From: Primulina eburnea
Lineage: Eukaryota; Streptophyta; Magnoliopsida; Lamiales; Gesneriaceae
NCBI RefSeq assembly: GCF_022965805.1
Contig: NC_133108.1
Coordinates: 37,149,361 to 37,213,360, forward strand
DNA length: 64,000 nucleotides
Direction of reading: 5' to 3'
In this document: one piece after another, positions 9,892 to 24,150 of the stretch
How positions within the stretch are numbered: position 1 is the stretch's first letter
How the letters are laid out: each line of letters starts with the position of its first letter
Program-made: the position numbers and the translations under genes
The notes under the pieces: model-generated
Database searches by the model: none
What the model saw: only the letters and a program-made list of their open reading frames with translations
Told to the model about the DNA's origin: nothing

Positions 9892-12800
9892 TTGTGTAGG
9901 AGCCACATCTTGAACCTGAAGAGTAAAGTGTACACACACGGGAACCTGCTTTTTGAACATGTATGAAGCATCTCTAGATATCAATACAAATGTGGAAACT
10001 AATTTTCCAAAAAAAGACATTAAAAAACAAAGTAAATTTAATCAAATAAATTTAAAATATCTAATTATTAACTGAAAGTAACATAAAATTAAAATATTAC
10101 CTACACTGACATTGCATGTTGCATTTTTTGTTACAACATGAATAATACTATTTTCTTCAATGCAAAGTACACATTTATAAATTAATTCAAACATCTTTCA
10201 CCCGTGAAAATACCTCAAAGAATATTAAATAAACTTCCTCTAAGACCATTTACCAAAAAAATTATAAGATTCCTACTTTTTTAATATGTCAGTCCATCTG
10301 CCATGATTTTTCACTCATACATTGCATGATTTTCTTCGTTGGGATTTGAGAAGAAAGTTCGTATAACCCTTACTTCATGATATGATAGATGTTTCATTTT
10401 CAATCCATAATTCCCAAATAGCATGCTAAAAAGAATAATATTTAATAGCTGAAGAATTCCGACTTCATACATCTATGTAGCAAATTTCTTACCCACAATG
10501 TCTGTTAATTTATTTTTATTTTCATCAAATTGGATTTTATTTTTTAAACATATTTGTTTGATAATTTCATCAACATCTTTCATAAATAAAGATTAATAGG
10601 TCATGTTTGCTTACACATTTTACTTTGGACCGTAAGATGGATGCTTGAAATGGATATTGGTCGTTGCTCTCTATCTTTAGTTTGATGATCTTCATTTTTT
10701 TTCTAAATCAACAATATCATCCTTAGAAAAAATATCATCCAAATAGTTTAATAAACACGATATTATTTATCTATACAATCTCATCAATCAAACAAACACA
10801 TTTTAATAAGATTTATTCAATGTCATATGGGGTAAACCACCAGTACATCGTCTATCTATTAATATGATTTATTTGATAATACCCTAGGTATAATACCTCA
10901 AAAGTAGGTCGAGTAACTAAAAAATGTGTCATACATGCATTTTCACATGAATCAATGATTGCATCACATGAAACATTTATGTGAACCGTTCTTTGATAAT
11001 TTACCTTATGATATTACCTCGAAGATATCATCAAACCTATACTATTTATAGAGAGAACAAGAGAAAATATTTGGTGGTGATGGTAAATAGATATGTAAAA
11101 ACGAATCAATCCGACCCGCCTTAGCCTGCCATTAAACGAGGCAGGTCAATCCGCTAATGTGATTGGCTGGAAAAACCTGGACCCTAGCCACCATGAGTTG
11201 GTGGCTTAGACGAACCCACTAATTTTTTTTATTTTTTTGAAAAAACTAAGGAATAAAACAAAAAACATCCATATTTTATAATACATATGTTTTTCATTAC
11301 ATTCAATCAAATAGTCCAACTTAAGCTACACCACCTATATAGATGGAAAATTGAATCATAAAAAAATAGATGTTTAAAAAATTAAATAGCCAATGGGCTG
11401 AATTTTAAAAAATTGATAGTGGGCTTGTTTCGAATTTTGGATGGACATAGTGGGCTTGTTAAAAAATTTTGATGGACATTAGATGATAAATATATTTTTA
11501 TTTTTTAAAATAAAAGCACACAAAAACAAAATGTTCAATAGTCATTGAATTCATCGCCTAGCTCTACTCATATCCGCTAACAAACAAGCAACTTTGTCAA
11601 AGGAAAGGGAAAAGGGATTACAAAAGTTATGTAAAAAAGTTATATAAAATTATTACAAGAAATTTAATAATCAGTCCAAATCCCACCTCATGCAAGCACC
11701 TTTTCCTTTTGTCTGATAATAATTATTTTTTATTCATTATGCGCTAGATATTATACCTAATAATTTTGATGAATTAAAATAGTTTATATGTGGATTGATA
11801 ATGATTTACATTCTTAAATAAAAATCATAGTCATAATTTTACAAAAACAAACTTAAAATAAGATTACTTATTAACAGATAAACGAAAAATTGTAATTAAT
11901 CACTTAATCATGATTTTTTAAATATAAAATTGATCAGTCAAAGCAAATAAAGTTATTGTTTATCCATCATTATTCCACTTAGAAGAAACTATATTTTTAG
12001 GTCAATTTATGATAGTTCGTGACAATGGTGGATTTAATCTCAATATTGCTTATAATATCCCAACCCATAAAGTCTCTTTATATAGTTTTGATATAGTTCA
12101 CGATTATCGTGCACACTTCTGTGAATATCGATGAGGTGACCCTCAATTATTAGATGTTTGCTTATATGAGTGTACCTAAATGAGTGTTACATCATCGATG
12201 CTCATATAAATATATATTACGAATTTGCAATATATTAAAACTATGTATATAATTAGCAAATATCTTAGTTCTGGTGTATTGCTTATTGCAACAGTAGAAC
12301 AGCACTCGGGAGATAATATCGTGCACAATCATGGGATTAGGTGGGCTACCCACCAAACCCAAACCCATGTGCGTTACGCGGATACACCTGGATTTTATCT
12401 CATAGCCCGGGCCCGCTTCCAAACACTTGATATGTTCCCCCCTTCTCCTTGCCGTCGGATTGTTTTTCTGTATTTTTATCCGTTGGATCACCAAACGACA
12501 CGTCAGAATATAAATGCTGCGATTCCCGAAAGCTGTCCCGGTTTGAATTATTTCATAATTGGTTGAGTGGATTAAATAAAGATAGATTAATAGTCAAATA
12601 TTTATCGTTAAAATTTTAAGTTGTTTTAATAATCATTTTGACTCGGTTTAAGATCCAATTTTATAGATAACTATTTGATTAATAAAATTGGATCTTAAAT
12701 GGGGTAAACATGTGATATATAATATAAAGATAAGTTAAGGATAAATAAGATGTAGGATATTATATTTAATATTTGATATGATTTTAATAAGAGTGATTAA

Positions 12801-13503
12801 ATTTATATATTATATTGTAATGACAAAATTAACCTTATCATAATAAATTTTATAATTTCAAAGTTGTTGCTTGAGTTCATATTTTTTATTTGTTCATGTG
12901 CCGATAGTACTTGCATGATGTATTTATTTTTACCTAATTTTATATATTATATAATATGATAATTGAGCTCTTGATTTTTTGATTCAAGTCAAATATCAAT
13001 TTTTAAGGTTAATCGAGTGATAATAAAAATTTTATTGAGATTTATAAAAAATATTTATATAATTATCTCGAATTCATTTATATAATTATCATATTATATA
13101 ATATATAAAAATAAATAAATATTTATTTGATTTTAATTTCTACCTACTAGTATAGATTTATAAAAAAAACCATTTATAAATTGAGGGTAATTAAGTCATT
13201 TGTAGTGTATTTTATCATTAAATTAAAATTATCACACCTTCTATTAGGGATATTTTATCCTTCTAAAAAATTATTTATCAAAGGCCCATGATATTATCAT
13301 TAGCTTTTTAAAAAGGTACCAAACATGGGATAAGGAGGATTATTTATCAATCTCTCTTATCCCATGTACCAAACTATGCCTAATAAGTTTATTTTCGTTG
13401 GTCCTTAAATTTAGCATAACAATTTTGGTGGTAACAAACGTTAATCTTGTGATTAAAGTTGACTAAAATAGAAATCATTAACTAAATAAAAAGTTGTATG
13501 CAT
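9892..13503. other. AT-rich intergenic DNA, no gene seen
   Basis: Very AT-rich. The only longer open frames (12225-12566 plus, and its minus shadow) have no domain, and they lie in a GC-rich patch with Gly/Pro-like noncoding composition. The sequence around 12670 holds a small inverted repeat with 12640 (AAGATCCAATTTTATAG and its complement). I see no gene, RNA or complete element. Confidence 0.5.
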
Positions 13504-13512
13504 AAAATATTA

Positions 13513-13685
13513 GAGTAGGTCTCATGTGAGACCGTCTCACGGATCTTAATTCGTAAGACGGGTCAACCCTACTCATATTCATAATAAAAAGTAATACTTT
13601 TAGCATAAAAAATAATATTTTTTCATGGATAACCCAAATAAGAGATCCGTCTCACAAATATGACCGTCTCACACAAGTTTTTGCC
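13513..13685 (+). mobile_element. MITE copy a, 9-bp TSD
   Basis: 173-bp foldback starting GAGTAGGTCTCATGTGAGAC and ending CACACAAGTTTTTGCC, flanked by AAAATATTA on both sides (13504-13512, 13686-13694). It belongs to the 11-copy family described in the findings. A 9-bp duplication points to Mutator-type transposition. No coding capacity. Confidence 0.93.
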
Positions 13686-14253
13686 AAAATATTAAATTTA
13701 GTTTGAAAGAAAATAAAACCGATATAAATACAGAAATGTCTATAAAATAATTTCTATAGCTTAATCAAGAAAACCAATGAGAGTGAAATCGATGAAATAG
13801 CAGTTATATGATATTTATAAAAGATTTCACCAACACCAAAATATTTAAAACAAGGTGTTTAACTTTAATATGGGAAATATAGATATAGATTTTTGTGGGA
13901 AATATAATCTCAGAATAAATATTTTTCTCATAAAATATTATGATTATATTCTTTTATTTATATTTTTTACGTTACAATAATCAGGATATCTCCGGCTACT
14001 AATTTCATAAAGCCTATTTTTTTTAAATATTATTTAAAACAAAAGGTATTTTTTTTTCTTTTTTTTTTTTCCAGAAAATACAATTTTAAGTTATCGATTC
14101 TCAGATAAAAATTTATCATACGGTTTTTTATGACCGGAGAGAAGCCAAGCGTAATTTGAACCTACCACATCGTTTTGAAAATGTCTCAATTATTTGAATG
14201 ATTTTGATGTGAGAAAAGTCCTTTAAATTTAAGCATTTGTATCAATAATTATA

Positions 14254-14407
14254 GGCAAAAACTTGTGTGAGACGGTCTCATGGGTCGTATTTGTGAGACA
14301 GATCTCTTATTTGAGTCAACCATGGAAAAATATTACTTTTATGCTAAGAGTATTACTTTTTATTGTGAATATGAGTAGGGTTGACCTGTCTCACATGAGA
14401 CTCACTC
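14254..14407 (-). mobile_element. MITE copy b, 9-bp TSD
   Basis: 154 bp, opposite orientation to copy a (starts GGCAAAAACTTGTGTGAGAC, ends GAGACTCACTC). Flanked by ATAATTATA (14245-14253, 14408-14416). Confidence 0.92.
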
Positions 14408-14416
14408 ATAATTATA

Positions 14417-16542
14417 ATAGATTCTAATTGAGATTTTTGTATTTATATTGTCATGTGTTTAAGTATTTGATACTTACCTTTCTTATGTGTCATCATTTAT
14501 GTATTTGATTGATAATGACAATAAATGTCAAATACTTTTAAATACAAAATATTTGAATGCAAACACCTCGGTTTTTAGCATATTGTATTAGTTTATTAAA
14601 AAAACATATTTTGTTAGTTGAAATCAAAATTCCCATAATATCTTTTGTAGAATAATGTGGATCTAAATCAAATATTCAAATACAAACACAATATTGAATT
14701 TTTTTAAAAATGAAATTTCAGCTAATTTATCTGCATTTTGCATGCTATATTAAAGAAAGATAGTTTCTCTAAAAAGGAAAAAAAAGATACTATTTATCAC
14801 GAAAATTTGCGGGTGGCTAGATATTTGATCGTGCCAAAATGTGAAATAATATGACTTTTAAAATACAAACGACTTGGATCCCGAATCGGTCGTTAGTTAT
14901 AACTCCACCGATAAGCCACAAAAACTAAGAAACTGAATAAGGAAATTAAAGAGAACTTAAGAACGACAACAAATATAATTTCTTCATCATGAATTGATTA
15001 AACTTTTTACAACTAGAATCAGAAAAGTTGAAAGAATATGCTAAAAAAATTAAGCTATTGAAATCCTGTAATTACCGAATTAAATCGACGAACTTGAAGA
15101 AATTTGCATAGAGAATTTTGCTGTCATTTTTGTGGAAGTGGATTGATGAGTTGTGTAGGGACTTCTTTCTGATCATTCTTTTTGTTTTTGTTCGACTCTT
15201 CCGAGCAGTTCCAGTCACTTTCCACGACTAGTGATCATGGATCAAGGATTAAATCTTCTAATTATGCAGGCCAATCGACTATTTCGTGGGCTTTGGCAAT
15301 TGTGCTTTCGAGACCGATCTTTCAGAAATTGGGCCAATCATAATTTTGGGCTAACTAATGTCATGGTAGCCAATATGGCTAACTGGCCAATTTGGTTATA
15401 TTTATTATTCCAACCATTTTCATAGCTCATTTACAAGTACTGGACCCAGATACGCAATACCAAATATTCAAGGATGAGGAGAAAATGAAATAAAGATGTT
15501 GGTCTTCCTCCAACTCTAACTTCATCTTCTAAATTTCACAGTAAAAACTATGTTTCAACAATTATACTTCATCTTGTTCCCTCAATTCCTCCAATTCTTA
15601 ACTGCCCACACAACCGATCATCTTTCACCTTCAAACAACTAATTGCCACTCATGGAGATCTAGTGTCCAATATCACTGCCGAGTACATCGTATTTGTGAC
15701 GCCATCCAAGTATATGAAAATCGTCACCTTTAACCTCCTTCACATCCAACCACACAATTTCAAGGAGAGTTATATTTCAAAAAAATTTCCATTTCGATAC
15801 ACAAAAACATTAGAATTTCTCATGCTTTCGTGATCATGCACTCAAGGTGTTTGAGATTTTGTGAATGAGGCTTGTGTGTCCAAATTTATGACTTACCTCA
15901 GATTTTTTTAGTCAATAGATTTGAAACTTGAAGTTGTGTTGTCCAACATTCTGTTCGTATAGCTCATCATATTCCAATTGTTTGAGTTTCGGCTTGACTC
16001 GAGATCTTCCATGAACCGACTATTCTCATTGATTTAAACAATATGTTTAATCTTCCGCAGAGACTGATATGCAACTTTCCTCTCATGTTTTTTTTCTAGC
16101 GTCTGCAGTAGTTTCTACTTCAACTTGTCTTTGAGCCAATTATGCAACCTTAGCTTCAGCTTGCAATCATGATTTCTCTTCTATTATATGCTTATCAAGC
16201 TCCCTATCTCCGAACTTACATCTTAGATACCGACAACACCTAAGATACTAAAGTCTTCTGATTCAGCCACTGCCTCCACTTCTTGTTGATAATCTGGAAT
16301 AGACCTGGAGGAATAACAATTGGAAGTTTTCCATGTATTCTCATTCATGTTGGTTTAACAATCATTGGACATTTCTTGATGTTTAATCATGCATCGTCCT
16401 CATGTTTTTCACTTGCTCGTGTCCATACTTACATCCATTACACCAAATCATTTGCAAAATTTGCTTTAGTAATAACTTCAAATGCTTGAAACTGATGGAT
16501 CGATTCGAGCACTTTTGAGAGTACTTCAAACACAATATTCTC
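14417..16542. other. No confident gene; probable decayed retroelement DNA
   Basis: The first part (to about 15200) is AT-rich with nothing recognisable. 15480-16540 is less AT-rich and contains many short frames on both strands without conserved motifs. The text resembles the region right of the Copia LTR, so both may be internal parts of an old element split by that LTR; this is inference. Confidence 0.35.
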
Positions 16543-17950
16543 AATGAGCTGTAATAGCTCATGTTCTAATAATGTAAACACCGATTAATTAGATCGAGTT
16601 TGGTTTTAAACCAAGCAGAAAATACTCGAAATAATCATTCGTTAAGAAATCTAATCAGTTTTAAAGCTTTTAACTTGTGTAAACTGATTAACTGATATAA
16701 GGAGGATCATTTCTTTGCATATATCCGTTCAATTATGGTGAGAACTGAACTGATAATAGTTCGAACTGATCAAATCAGTTTGAAAACTATAGTTAAATAG
16801 TTAAGTACACAAGAAATGTTTATGGATGTTTGGAGATTTCAACTACTCCTACGTCACCCCTTCTACCTCATCGGGTAGGATACACTAAAAGACTTTGATT
16901 TATACAACACATTGTACAAACCCACTTAGCTGAGGACTTACACTACTGGCTAATCTGAACTCCTAGCCTAGACTGAAGGCATCACCTTCCAGCCAACACT
17001 TGTTTAACGTCTGTGTGTCAAAGACTACATACACAAGTTTTACGTCTTTGTGCAAGACTCACTCAAATGATCTTTTAAGCTCTACTCTCTGATATATGTG
17101 AGTGATATTTTGTGAGTGTGTGAGAACTGAATAATGAATACAGCAGGAAGGTGTTCTCACACACTGAGGGAAAAGAGCTTCTATACTAGGCTGATAACAT
17201 GTTGAAGTGTTCTCTAACAACTGGGCTGATTGCTTCTTGTAAGCTGATAAGACTTTTAGCGTACTTTTCTTCTTCACACACTCTTATGGTTTGTTAGTCT
17301 TCACTGATCTCATATTCTCTTTATAGGCGTGAAGTTTGATCGTACAATGAGACTCAATTATTGTGTCCGTCGCATTTTGAATCTGTTCCTCGAAATATGT
17401 CTATACTTTCTGACAGTCATTCTGGAACGTTTTGGCTTTAAACACTACCGCAATGTTTATTATTATCCTTTGACTGGAAAAAAGCTTTTCCTCAGTGCAC
17501 ATAGCTAGATTCCATTGAATAAGCTTGTCGTATTCTGCAAACTGATTGATTCCTAACTGATGTTCTGAACTGGTCAGTTGAACTGATCTTGAACTGGTTT
17601 GTTGAAATCAGTTGGCTCGTCAGCTGCACAAATTTTGCTGCTTAGTTGAACTGGTCTGTTGGACTCTTCATCAGTTGAGCTCTTCATCATCTTGCCAGGC
17701 TTCTAAAGGTCTTCTGCTGAACTGCCTATCAGCTGGACAATCAGTTTAACTAGTCTTTTGATATTTCAGTTGAACTGGTTCAGTTTGGGCGATCAGTTTG
17801 CGTCTCGATAGCTTCGGTTTTGGCTCGATAACTGATCAGTTCGAATCCTGATTAGTTTCAGTTTCTACGCACTTAGATAAAATCATTAGAAACAAAATAA
17901 CAAGTTTTTTTAACATCAAAATCAAGATTGCGAAAATTAATGTTCCAACA
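16543..17950 (-). mobile_element. Copia-type LTR (about 1.4 kb), minus orientation
   Basis: Read on the minus strand it starts TGTTGGAACATT at 17950 and ends GAGCTATTACAGCTCA near 16543. It aligns with the fragment at 4433 at one end and with the LTR at 58433 at the other (shared GAACACCGAT-like and ACTCGAAATAATC words). Dense CAGTTGAACTGATC-type words fill about 17560-17800. No TGGTATCAGAGC-type PBS follows and no matching flanks were found, so it is probably a solo or orphan LTR. Confidence 0.6.
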
Positions 17951-20789
17951 GAAACATTTCTTACCTCAAGGTTATTTATACACCACAATCTATTTTAGGC
18001 CCATAAAAATTCTTTGGATGGTCTGTTTTGCTTGTGTCCTTGGTAACTTCTTCACATCACATTCTTCTAAGTGAATGCACTTATTTGACTTTGTATGTTG
18101 TGTTGTCGTTTGATCATTCATATCTTTGTTGATCATTACTCCAATTATTTTTCACCAAGTTCTCATTCATTTTGCATGAAACATAGTTGGAGAAATTTGA
18201 GGATTTGAGAACCTCAAAGGCCGATGCTATCTTAAATACCAATGGAGATGAAAAATCTTGCTTCATGTGAGTACCACTGGCCAATCCAAAAGAAAATTAC
18301 TAAGTTTGGATGAATATGTTTGCAATAGGCTGAGCAAATACGTATGGAGTGTCATACACATCGAGAGGAAAAAAAACACGTAGACTATGGATATTAGTTG
18401 TATTTTTTTTTTGCATTTGTTTCACGATTTGGCCAATATTTTTCTGATTTGTAGACTCGAGAAATTGGCTTGAATGCGAAAATTTGTTCTAGGAAACATA
18501 TTGTTAACATGATACATACTTCTTGGGATTTGTTTACATGTACTTGTATTTTTAACATGTAACATTTATAGGGAAAATTCTGTCCAAATTTTCTTAAAAA
18601 CTAAAAAATGGCTAGCAAGTCTGTTTTTTTTCGACATAATATACAAACATGTCAATCAACTAACTTCTCACAAACCACTTAATTTTTCTGACCCAACCAA
18701 CAGTTAGACAACACATTTTTAACAACATTCACCAATGTTTTAAGGTGTACAACAACCTGACTCCATTTTACCATTAACTTGACCGAAAAACACTCCCCCA
18801 AGAATACAATAAGCTTAAACACATTGGCAACTCCGATCTTTCACCCGAGTACAAACCACCTACAGATCTTTCGATTGCAACTTCATTCCTGCTTGTGTAA
18901 AGTGTACTCTGATTCGTGAACCTTTCCCTCAAGTATCAGTTTCTCATTCTCATCTCTCCACCATTTATGGAAGTTTACCACCCTCGACTCTTTTTTTCAT
19001 GGATTCATGATGAAGTAAAAATTACATGCTCCTAGAATTGATAATTTGATTAGGAGGATTGGTTCCCTTGAGTATTGACTCGAGGATACTTCTGATCTGC
19101 CAACTTATATCATGAAGATCTTTCATGTTTAGCTTCAGTCTTCGATATAAGTTGATTCCCTTGACCTTTGAAGAATGATGATTCGATGTATTGTTGATTT
19201 CTAATATTTTAGGCGAATAATCCTCCACCATAATTAATAATCCACGGCTTCCAAGATTTGATCCTCCAGAATATTCTAGGATCCTTGGTTTTATGATTGA
19301 TGATCCGATGGTATTCTTGATTCCTAGGTCTTTTGGCCATGGATCTCGAAATGTCCCTCATATTCTCCCATCTTTCAAAGGCATTCTCTCCTAACTAAAT
19401 GACGATTCTCTCTGCTTGAACTTCTTATGTAATTATTCATTTCAAACATCTTATCTCTGAGCACCAAACACTATTTTATGGATTTATTGAGGGAATTTTT
19501 CATTTCCCTCTTTGAACATGAGTCTTTTATCTCAAATATCATTTATTTGAGAATCCAATACATTTTCTTCATGTTACTCCAATCGTTTGGATGGTTAACC
19601 GAGGATGGTGTTTTTCAAGGCACCCTCTCGAATGTATGTTGATCTGTTCTTCTTCCATCATTCATTTCCTTAGAAAACGAACTTCCTCCAAGGTACTGAT
19701 TCTCGGTTTTTTGGACATGGATCTCTCATTATATCTTGTATTGCTCCAACTGTCAAGTGTCATCCCCCTACAATAATGATGATCTTCCATCTTGAAACAT
19801 TCATCATTTCTGTCTTTGGCTTCAAAAATCATATTACGAGGTACACAACAATTCTTTATGACTTCCTGGAGACGATTATTTTTCTTTACCTTTAGGCACG
19901 AGTATTTAACATCAACTATCACTTCTATAGGAATAAAATGCTTTTTCATCACATTATTCTTCAATTTTTCTTTGTTTCCTTGATTAATAAACATTTTGTG
20001 TCCCCTATTTTACCCTCGAGCTGTCCACATTACTCAGTAAATTCTTGGAAAAATAAAACTCTTTATCTTTACTCATTAGACCATCTTTCTGGGCAAAATC
20101 TTCTTTTATATGAACCCAATCTGGATTTTGGATATCGTCCTCCACATTTGAGTGACCTGACAATGCATCAAAAAAATGGTGATGAAAATTTCCTGATGAT
20201 TCTCCAAACTCCGCATTTTCTTTGTGGTCACTATTCTGGCCTTCCTCCCCTCGACCAGAATTCTACAGATATTCTATAACTTCTTCAAACCCCTCTCTGT
20301 AGTCGGTATGATCTTGCTCACATTTTCTGTCATACAAATCATGGCTTTTTCTAAATGTCTTATGAAAATTGACATCATAAAATTCAATTTTTCTTCCTCA
20401 TAATTCAAGTCCGAAGTAACATTAGGAGCTGAGTGTTCCTCTAAATTTCTTTGGGTGCTTTTTTTGATATTTCACCATGTTATGAAAGAACCGTCCACAC
20501 GATCCTTCTTGTTTTCCAAATCCTTGCTCTATTCCTTCACTTGAAACATGTGTTACTTCTTTTGAAACATGATCGTATGGATATGGAAAATCAAATATCA
20601 TATATTCTTCAGTATCAAATAACGCATTCTATTCTTGTGAATGCATCCATCTTCTGTAGCTTTCACTTACATTTTGTGTCATTTCCTCTGTAAAAAAATA
20701 CTCAAGGAATATGCATTCCATCTCCAGAAACACCACCAAATAAACATGGAAAATTAGGATAATCATATTCTCCATGTTTCCAATTTATT
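17951..20789. other. No confident gene; degenerate repeat DNA
   Basis: Many short frames on both strands, none with a motif I recognise. Related phrases recur (for example TGGATCTCGAAATG near 19340 and TGGATCTCTCATTA near 19720), suggesting internal duplication. The longest minus frame (19662-19994) is lysine-rich without a known domain. Most likely the decayed interior of an LTR element. Confidence 0.35.
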
Positions 20790-22170
20790 CGTGCATTCAG
20801 TCGAAACATATAGGAGTCGATGCATTGTAGTCGGGGATTCACCGCTTACATTTGGGTATGGATATCCTATGTGATATCATGTATATGTAGTATGAAATCT
20901 CTGATTAGAGTATGGTAGTAATTATGAAAGGAGTTTCATAGATTACACCATCGATTCAACTACGAGATGACACATACTATCGATTCTTTGACAGCTCTCG
21001 ATATACCAATAGTTGTCAAATCGGTCGGGATATATGAGTTGAAAGGACCGTACTGTACGCTAACCATAATTGAATTGTTCTTGCAGGCACTATCATTTGA
21101 TACCTAGAGAATCATGTAAGCGATGCTGCTAGGCGTTTAACATGATTGGTTGAGTACTATCAGACTTGAGTTCTGACGTTCTTATTATCAAGGAGTTGAT
21201 AAGTAAGAATGGAGCAATTGGAGTATGCTCATATAGGGACATGTCAAGTCCCGAATCACATGGAGATGTAAACCCACGACGGCTAGTTGTATCAATGAAC
21301 CATTGAGGGCTACACAAGTGCTAACTTTCTAGATCCCGTTGAGAAGTTAAAAATAGTTCAATGTGTTGAACGACTTATAAAGGAGGTTAAAAGCGCAATG
21401 AAAATTAGAAGTATGACTTCTATAATTGGAATATGACTTTTAATTTGAGGAAGTGTTCCTAAATTAAAAGTTGACCAAATAAATAATGTATTTGAAAATT
21501 GAGATTTTCATAAACATTATTATGGACTAAATTAAATTCATTCAAGTGTTGAGTTAATTAAACACTAGTAGACCTAGTAGTGTCCAAATAATTAAATTAA
21601 TTCAAGTGTTGAATTAATTAAATAACATTGGGACTTGTAGAGCCCAATTAGAGATGATTATTAAACTAGTGGGCTTGAGTAAAATCAAGTAAAATTTAAA
21701 TGATCTCAATGTGTTTGAGACATTTAAATCAAAAGTTCATGGGCCTTGTAATGTTACAAGCTCAAGTAGAAAGCATGCAAGGAGGGAGGTGAGCTTCAAT
21801 ATCCAAGGCATGACATGCACATGCTCACTTTAACTTTTTTAGCACCAAGAAAAGCCATCCTTCTCTCCTCCCCAACTCATATCGATTTTCCCCTCAATTT
21901 TGTTCTTCAATTAATAAAGAAAAATTTCCTTCTCAAAGAAAAATTCCTTCCATTTTCTAGTGTAAGTGTAAGGTGGATCTTCTTTGTTGGTGGTGGGCTA
22001 GATTTTGAGCAAGGAGTGCTCAAGGGAAGCTTGTAGATCAATCTTGCCATTGAAGAGAACTTGAGATCTGAAAGTCCAGTCTCGAAAGTCCAGTCTCGAA
22101 AGCCCATTAAAGAAATATATATAGAAAAAGAAAAGAAAACGTCATCTGGTGAGTGGTGAAAAAGAAGAAA
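20790..22170 (+). mobile_element. Decayed LTR-retroelement noncoding region
   Basis: It contains long phrases I associate with repetitive Copia-related DNA in asterids (ACATGGAGATGTAAACCCACG; CATTGAGGGCTACACAAGTG; ATTCAAGTGTTGAATTAATT used twice, 21598-21620 and the related 21538-21562). No TG/CA ends, TSD or coding DNA could be placed. The open frames at 21815-22176 are chance frames on a CT-rich segment. Confidence 0.4.
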
Positions 22171-22230
22171 AAACAATCGGATTGAAAATTAAGGGTTAAT
22201 GATACTAAGTTCCTAAATCTTAATCTGCCA

Positions 22231-22312
22231 ATTATACATAAAAAGTCTTATACTTAACAATAATATGACCTATTATACATAAAAATCCTATACTTAACAA
22301 TAATATGACCGG
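22231..22312. repeat. 41-bp tandem duplication
   Basis: Units 22231-22271 and 22272-22312 are nearly identical (ATTATACATAAAAA...AATATGACC). They abut an inverted-repeat stretch (22310-22466) rich in AACCGAA/TTCGGTT words, of the kind found at hAT-type element ends. Confidence 0.8.
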
Positions 22313-22984
22313 TTCGATTATTCGATTTTTTGGGGGATTAAAACCGAAAACTGAACCGAAAAACCGAATTTCATAAATTTTAAAACCATAACCGACCGAA
22401 AAAATGATAAAACCAAAACATTTAAACTGAATTATTCGGTTCGGTCGGTTTTTTCGATTTTTCGGGTTTTAGGGTTGGGCGTTTGTGCTCGAGTATCGGG
22501 CACCCGACCTAACCTGATCTGTTATTACCCAATCGGTTCGGATATTTATCACAAAATTATGATCGGGTAGAATTAAATTAGGGAATAAAAACTAATTCCC
22601 TAGTTCTATTGTCTTCCCTCACTTTGCGGTTATGCGCCTCTTCTCGTCTACAGGCTACAAAGCACAAGAACTCTCAGGCCTCGACATTCGGCTCTCGCTA
22701 ATTCTACAAGCTTGAGTTGCAAGCACTAAATCCCTAATTCTATAGAATTCAGTTGTCTTCTCTCACTATGCAAGCACAAGGTAATTCTCGGTTGAAGGTC
22801 GATTTTTTCATTGCCATAATTCATGCCCCCCTTTGTGCTTATTGAATAATTTGGATTTCTGAAAGATAATTGGATTTCTATTAGAGCGTTTGGATTTCTG
22901 AAATTTATGCCTACCTTATTGAATATTTTGGATTTCATAAATTTATTGTGTAAATGGAGAGTGTAATAAATCATCGAATGTAAG

Positions 22985-24090
22985 AAGTTGGTAATGCTGA
23001 TGAGAACAAGAATAATGATGTTGATTTTGTAGAAGATTTAGATCATGATGATGATAAAGATGAAGTCAAATCTGAGTCTAAAAAGAGAGCTAGGAAAGTT
23101 ATTACCTCTATATCACAATATTGGATATAATTTGAAAAATTCTATTGTGAAAGTGACAAGGATAAAAAAATTAGGTGCAAATATTGTTGTAGAGAGATTA
23201 AGTCAGATAAAAAAAAATACATGGGATTCAGCCTTTACAGAATCACTTCGCTTCTTGTAAAAAAAACCTCATGAAGTTGCAACTAATCAAGCTCGGATTT
23301 CTTTTCAATAATCAAAAGATGATCAGAAAGAAGTTCAAATTGGTACTTATAAATTTGATCAGAACAAATTAAGAGAGTTACTAACTTATTGGTTAATTGC
23401 CAATGAACTTCCTTTCAAAACAGCCGAGAACAAAGATTTTAGATACTTCATGTCAATTGCATGTCCAATGTTTAGCATTCCATCTCAAAGGACAACAACC
23501 AATGATGTTTGTAATTTGTACATGAATGAAAAAGTGTAGTTGATGTCTTTTATGAAGCAACATGGTCCAAGAATTTGTATAACTACAAACACATGGACAT
23601 TAATACAAAAAGTGAATTATATGTGTTATGTGTCTAACTGCTCATTTCATTGATGATGAATGGACATCGCAAGAGATAATTTTGAATTTTTGTCCGATTT
23701 CTGGACATAAGAGTGATGATGTGGGTAAAACAGTTGAAAAATGTTTACTTGATTGGAGAATTGATAAAATATTTACCATCACAGTTGACAATACCTCATC
23801 AAATGATGGTGCAATAGCATATTTGCAAAAAAGTTTGACCATTGGAAAACAAATATCTGAGGGGGGAAATATTTATACATGCAATGTATTGCACATATTG
23901 TCAACCTTATCGTGCAGTATGGTTTGAAAAGGAAAGACAAACATTTAGTTATCTCTCGAATTAGAGGAGCAGTGAGGTATGTCCGAAACTCGCTAGCAAG
24001 GTATAAATGATTTTGTGAATGTGTTGAGATTGAAAAGAGATACAAAAAAATTGTTAAGCCTTGTTGTACTTACAAGATGGATATATAATA
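22985..24090 (+). pseudogene. hAT transposase (RICESLEEPER-like, BED finger) pseudogene
   Basis: Conserved pieces occur in order across shifting frames. A BED-finger stretch with RCKYCCREIKS lies near 23170. A block with LRELLTYWLIANELPF is at 23370-23420. AHFIDDEWTSQEIILNFCPI follows at 23642-23700, then CLLDWRIDKIFTITVDNTSS near 23740-23800. RIRGAVRYVRNSLARYK is near 23960. These match the order of plant hAT (BED zinc-finger RICESLEEPER) proteins. Several stops and frameshifts (near 23538 and 23620, and around 23860-23930) kill the frame. The C-terminal dimerisation domain is missing. Imperfect inverted ends TAGGGTTGGGCGTT (22470) and its counterpart (ending 24150) may be the element tips; no matching 8-bp TSD was found. 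Confidence 0.75.
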
Positions 24091-24150
24091 TGTAGAAAAT
24101 TTCGGGTATCCGACCCGAACTCGTGAAACCCGACCCAACGCCAACCCCTA

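Noticed and set aside
12192..12566. Overlapping frames of 100 and 113 codons
   Set aside because: No domain, no splice structure, and both strands are equally open.
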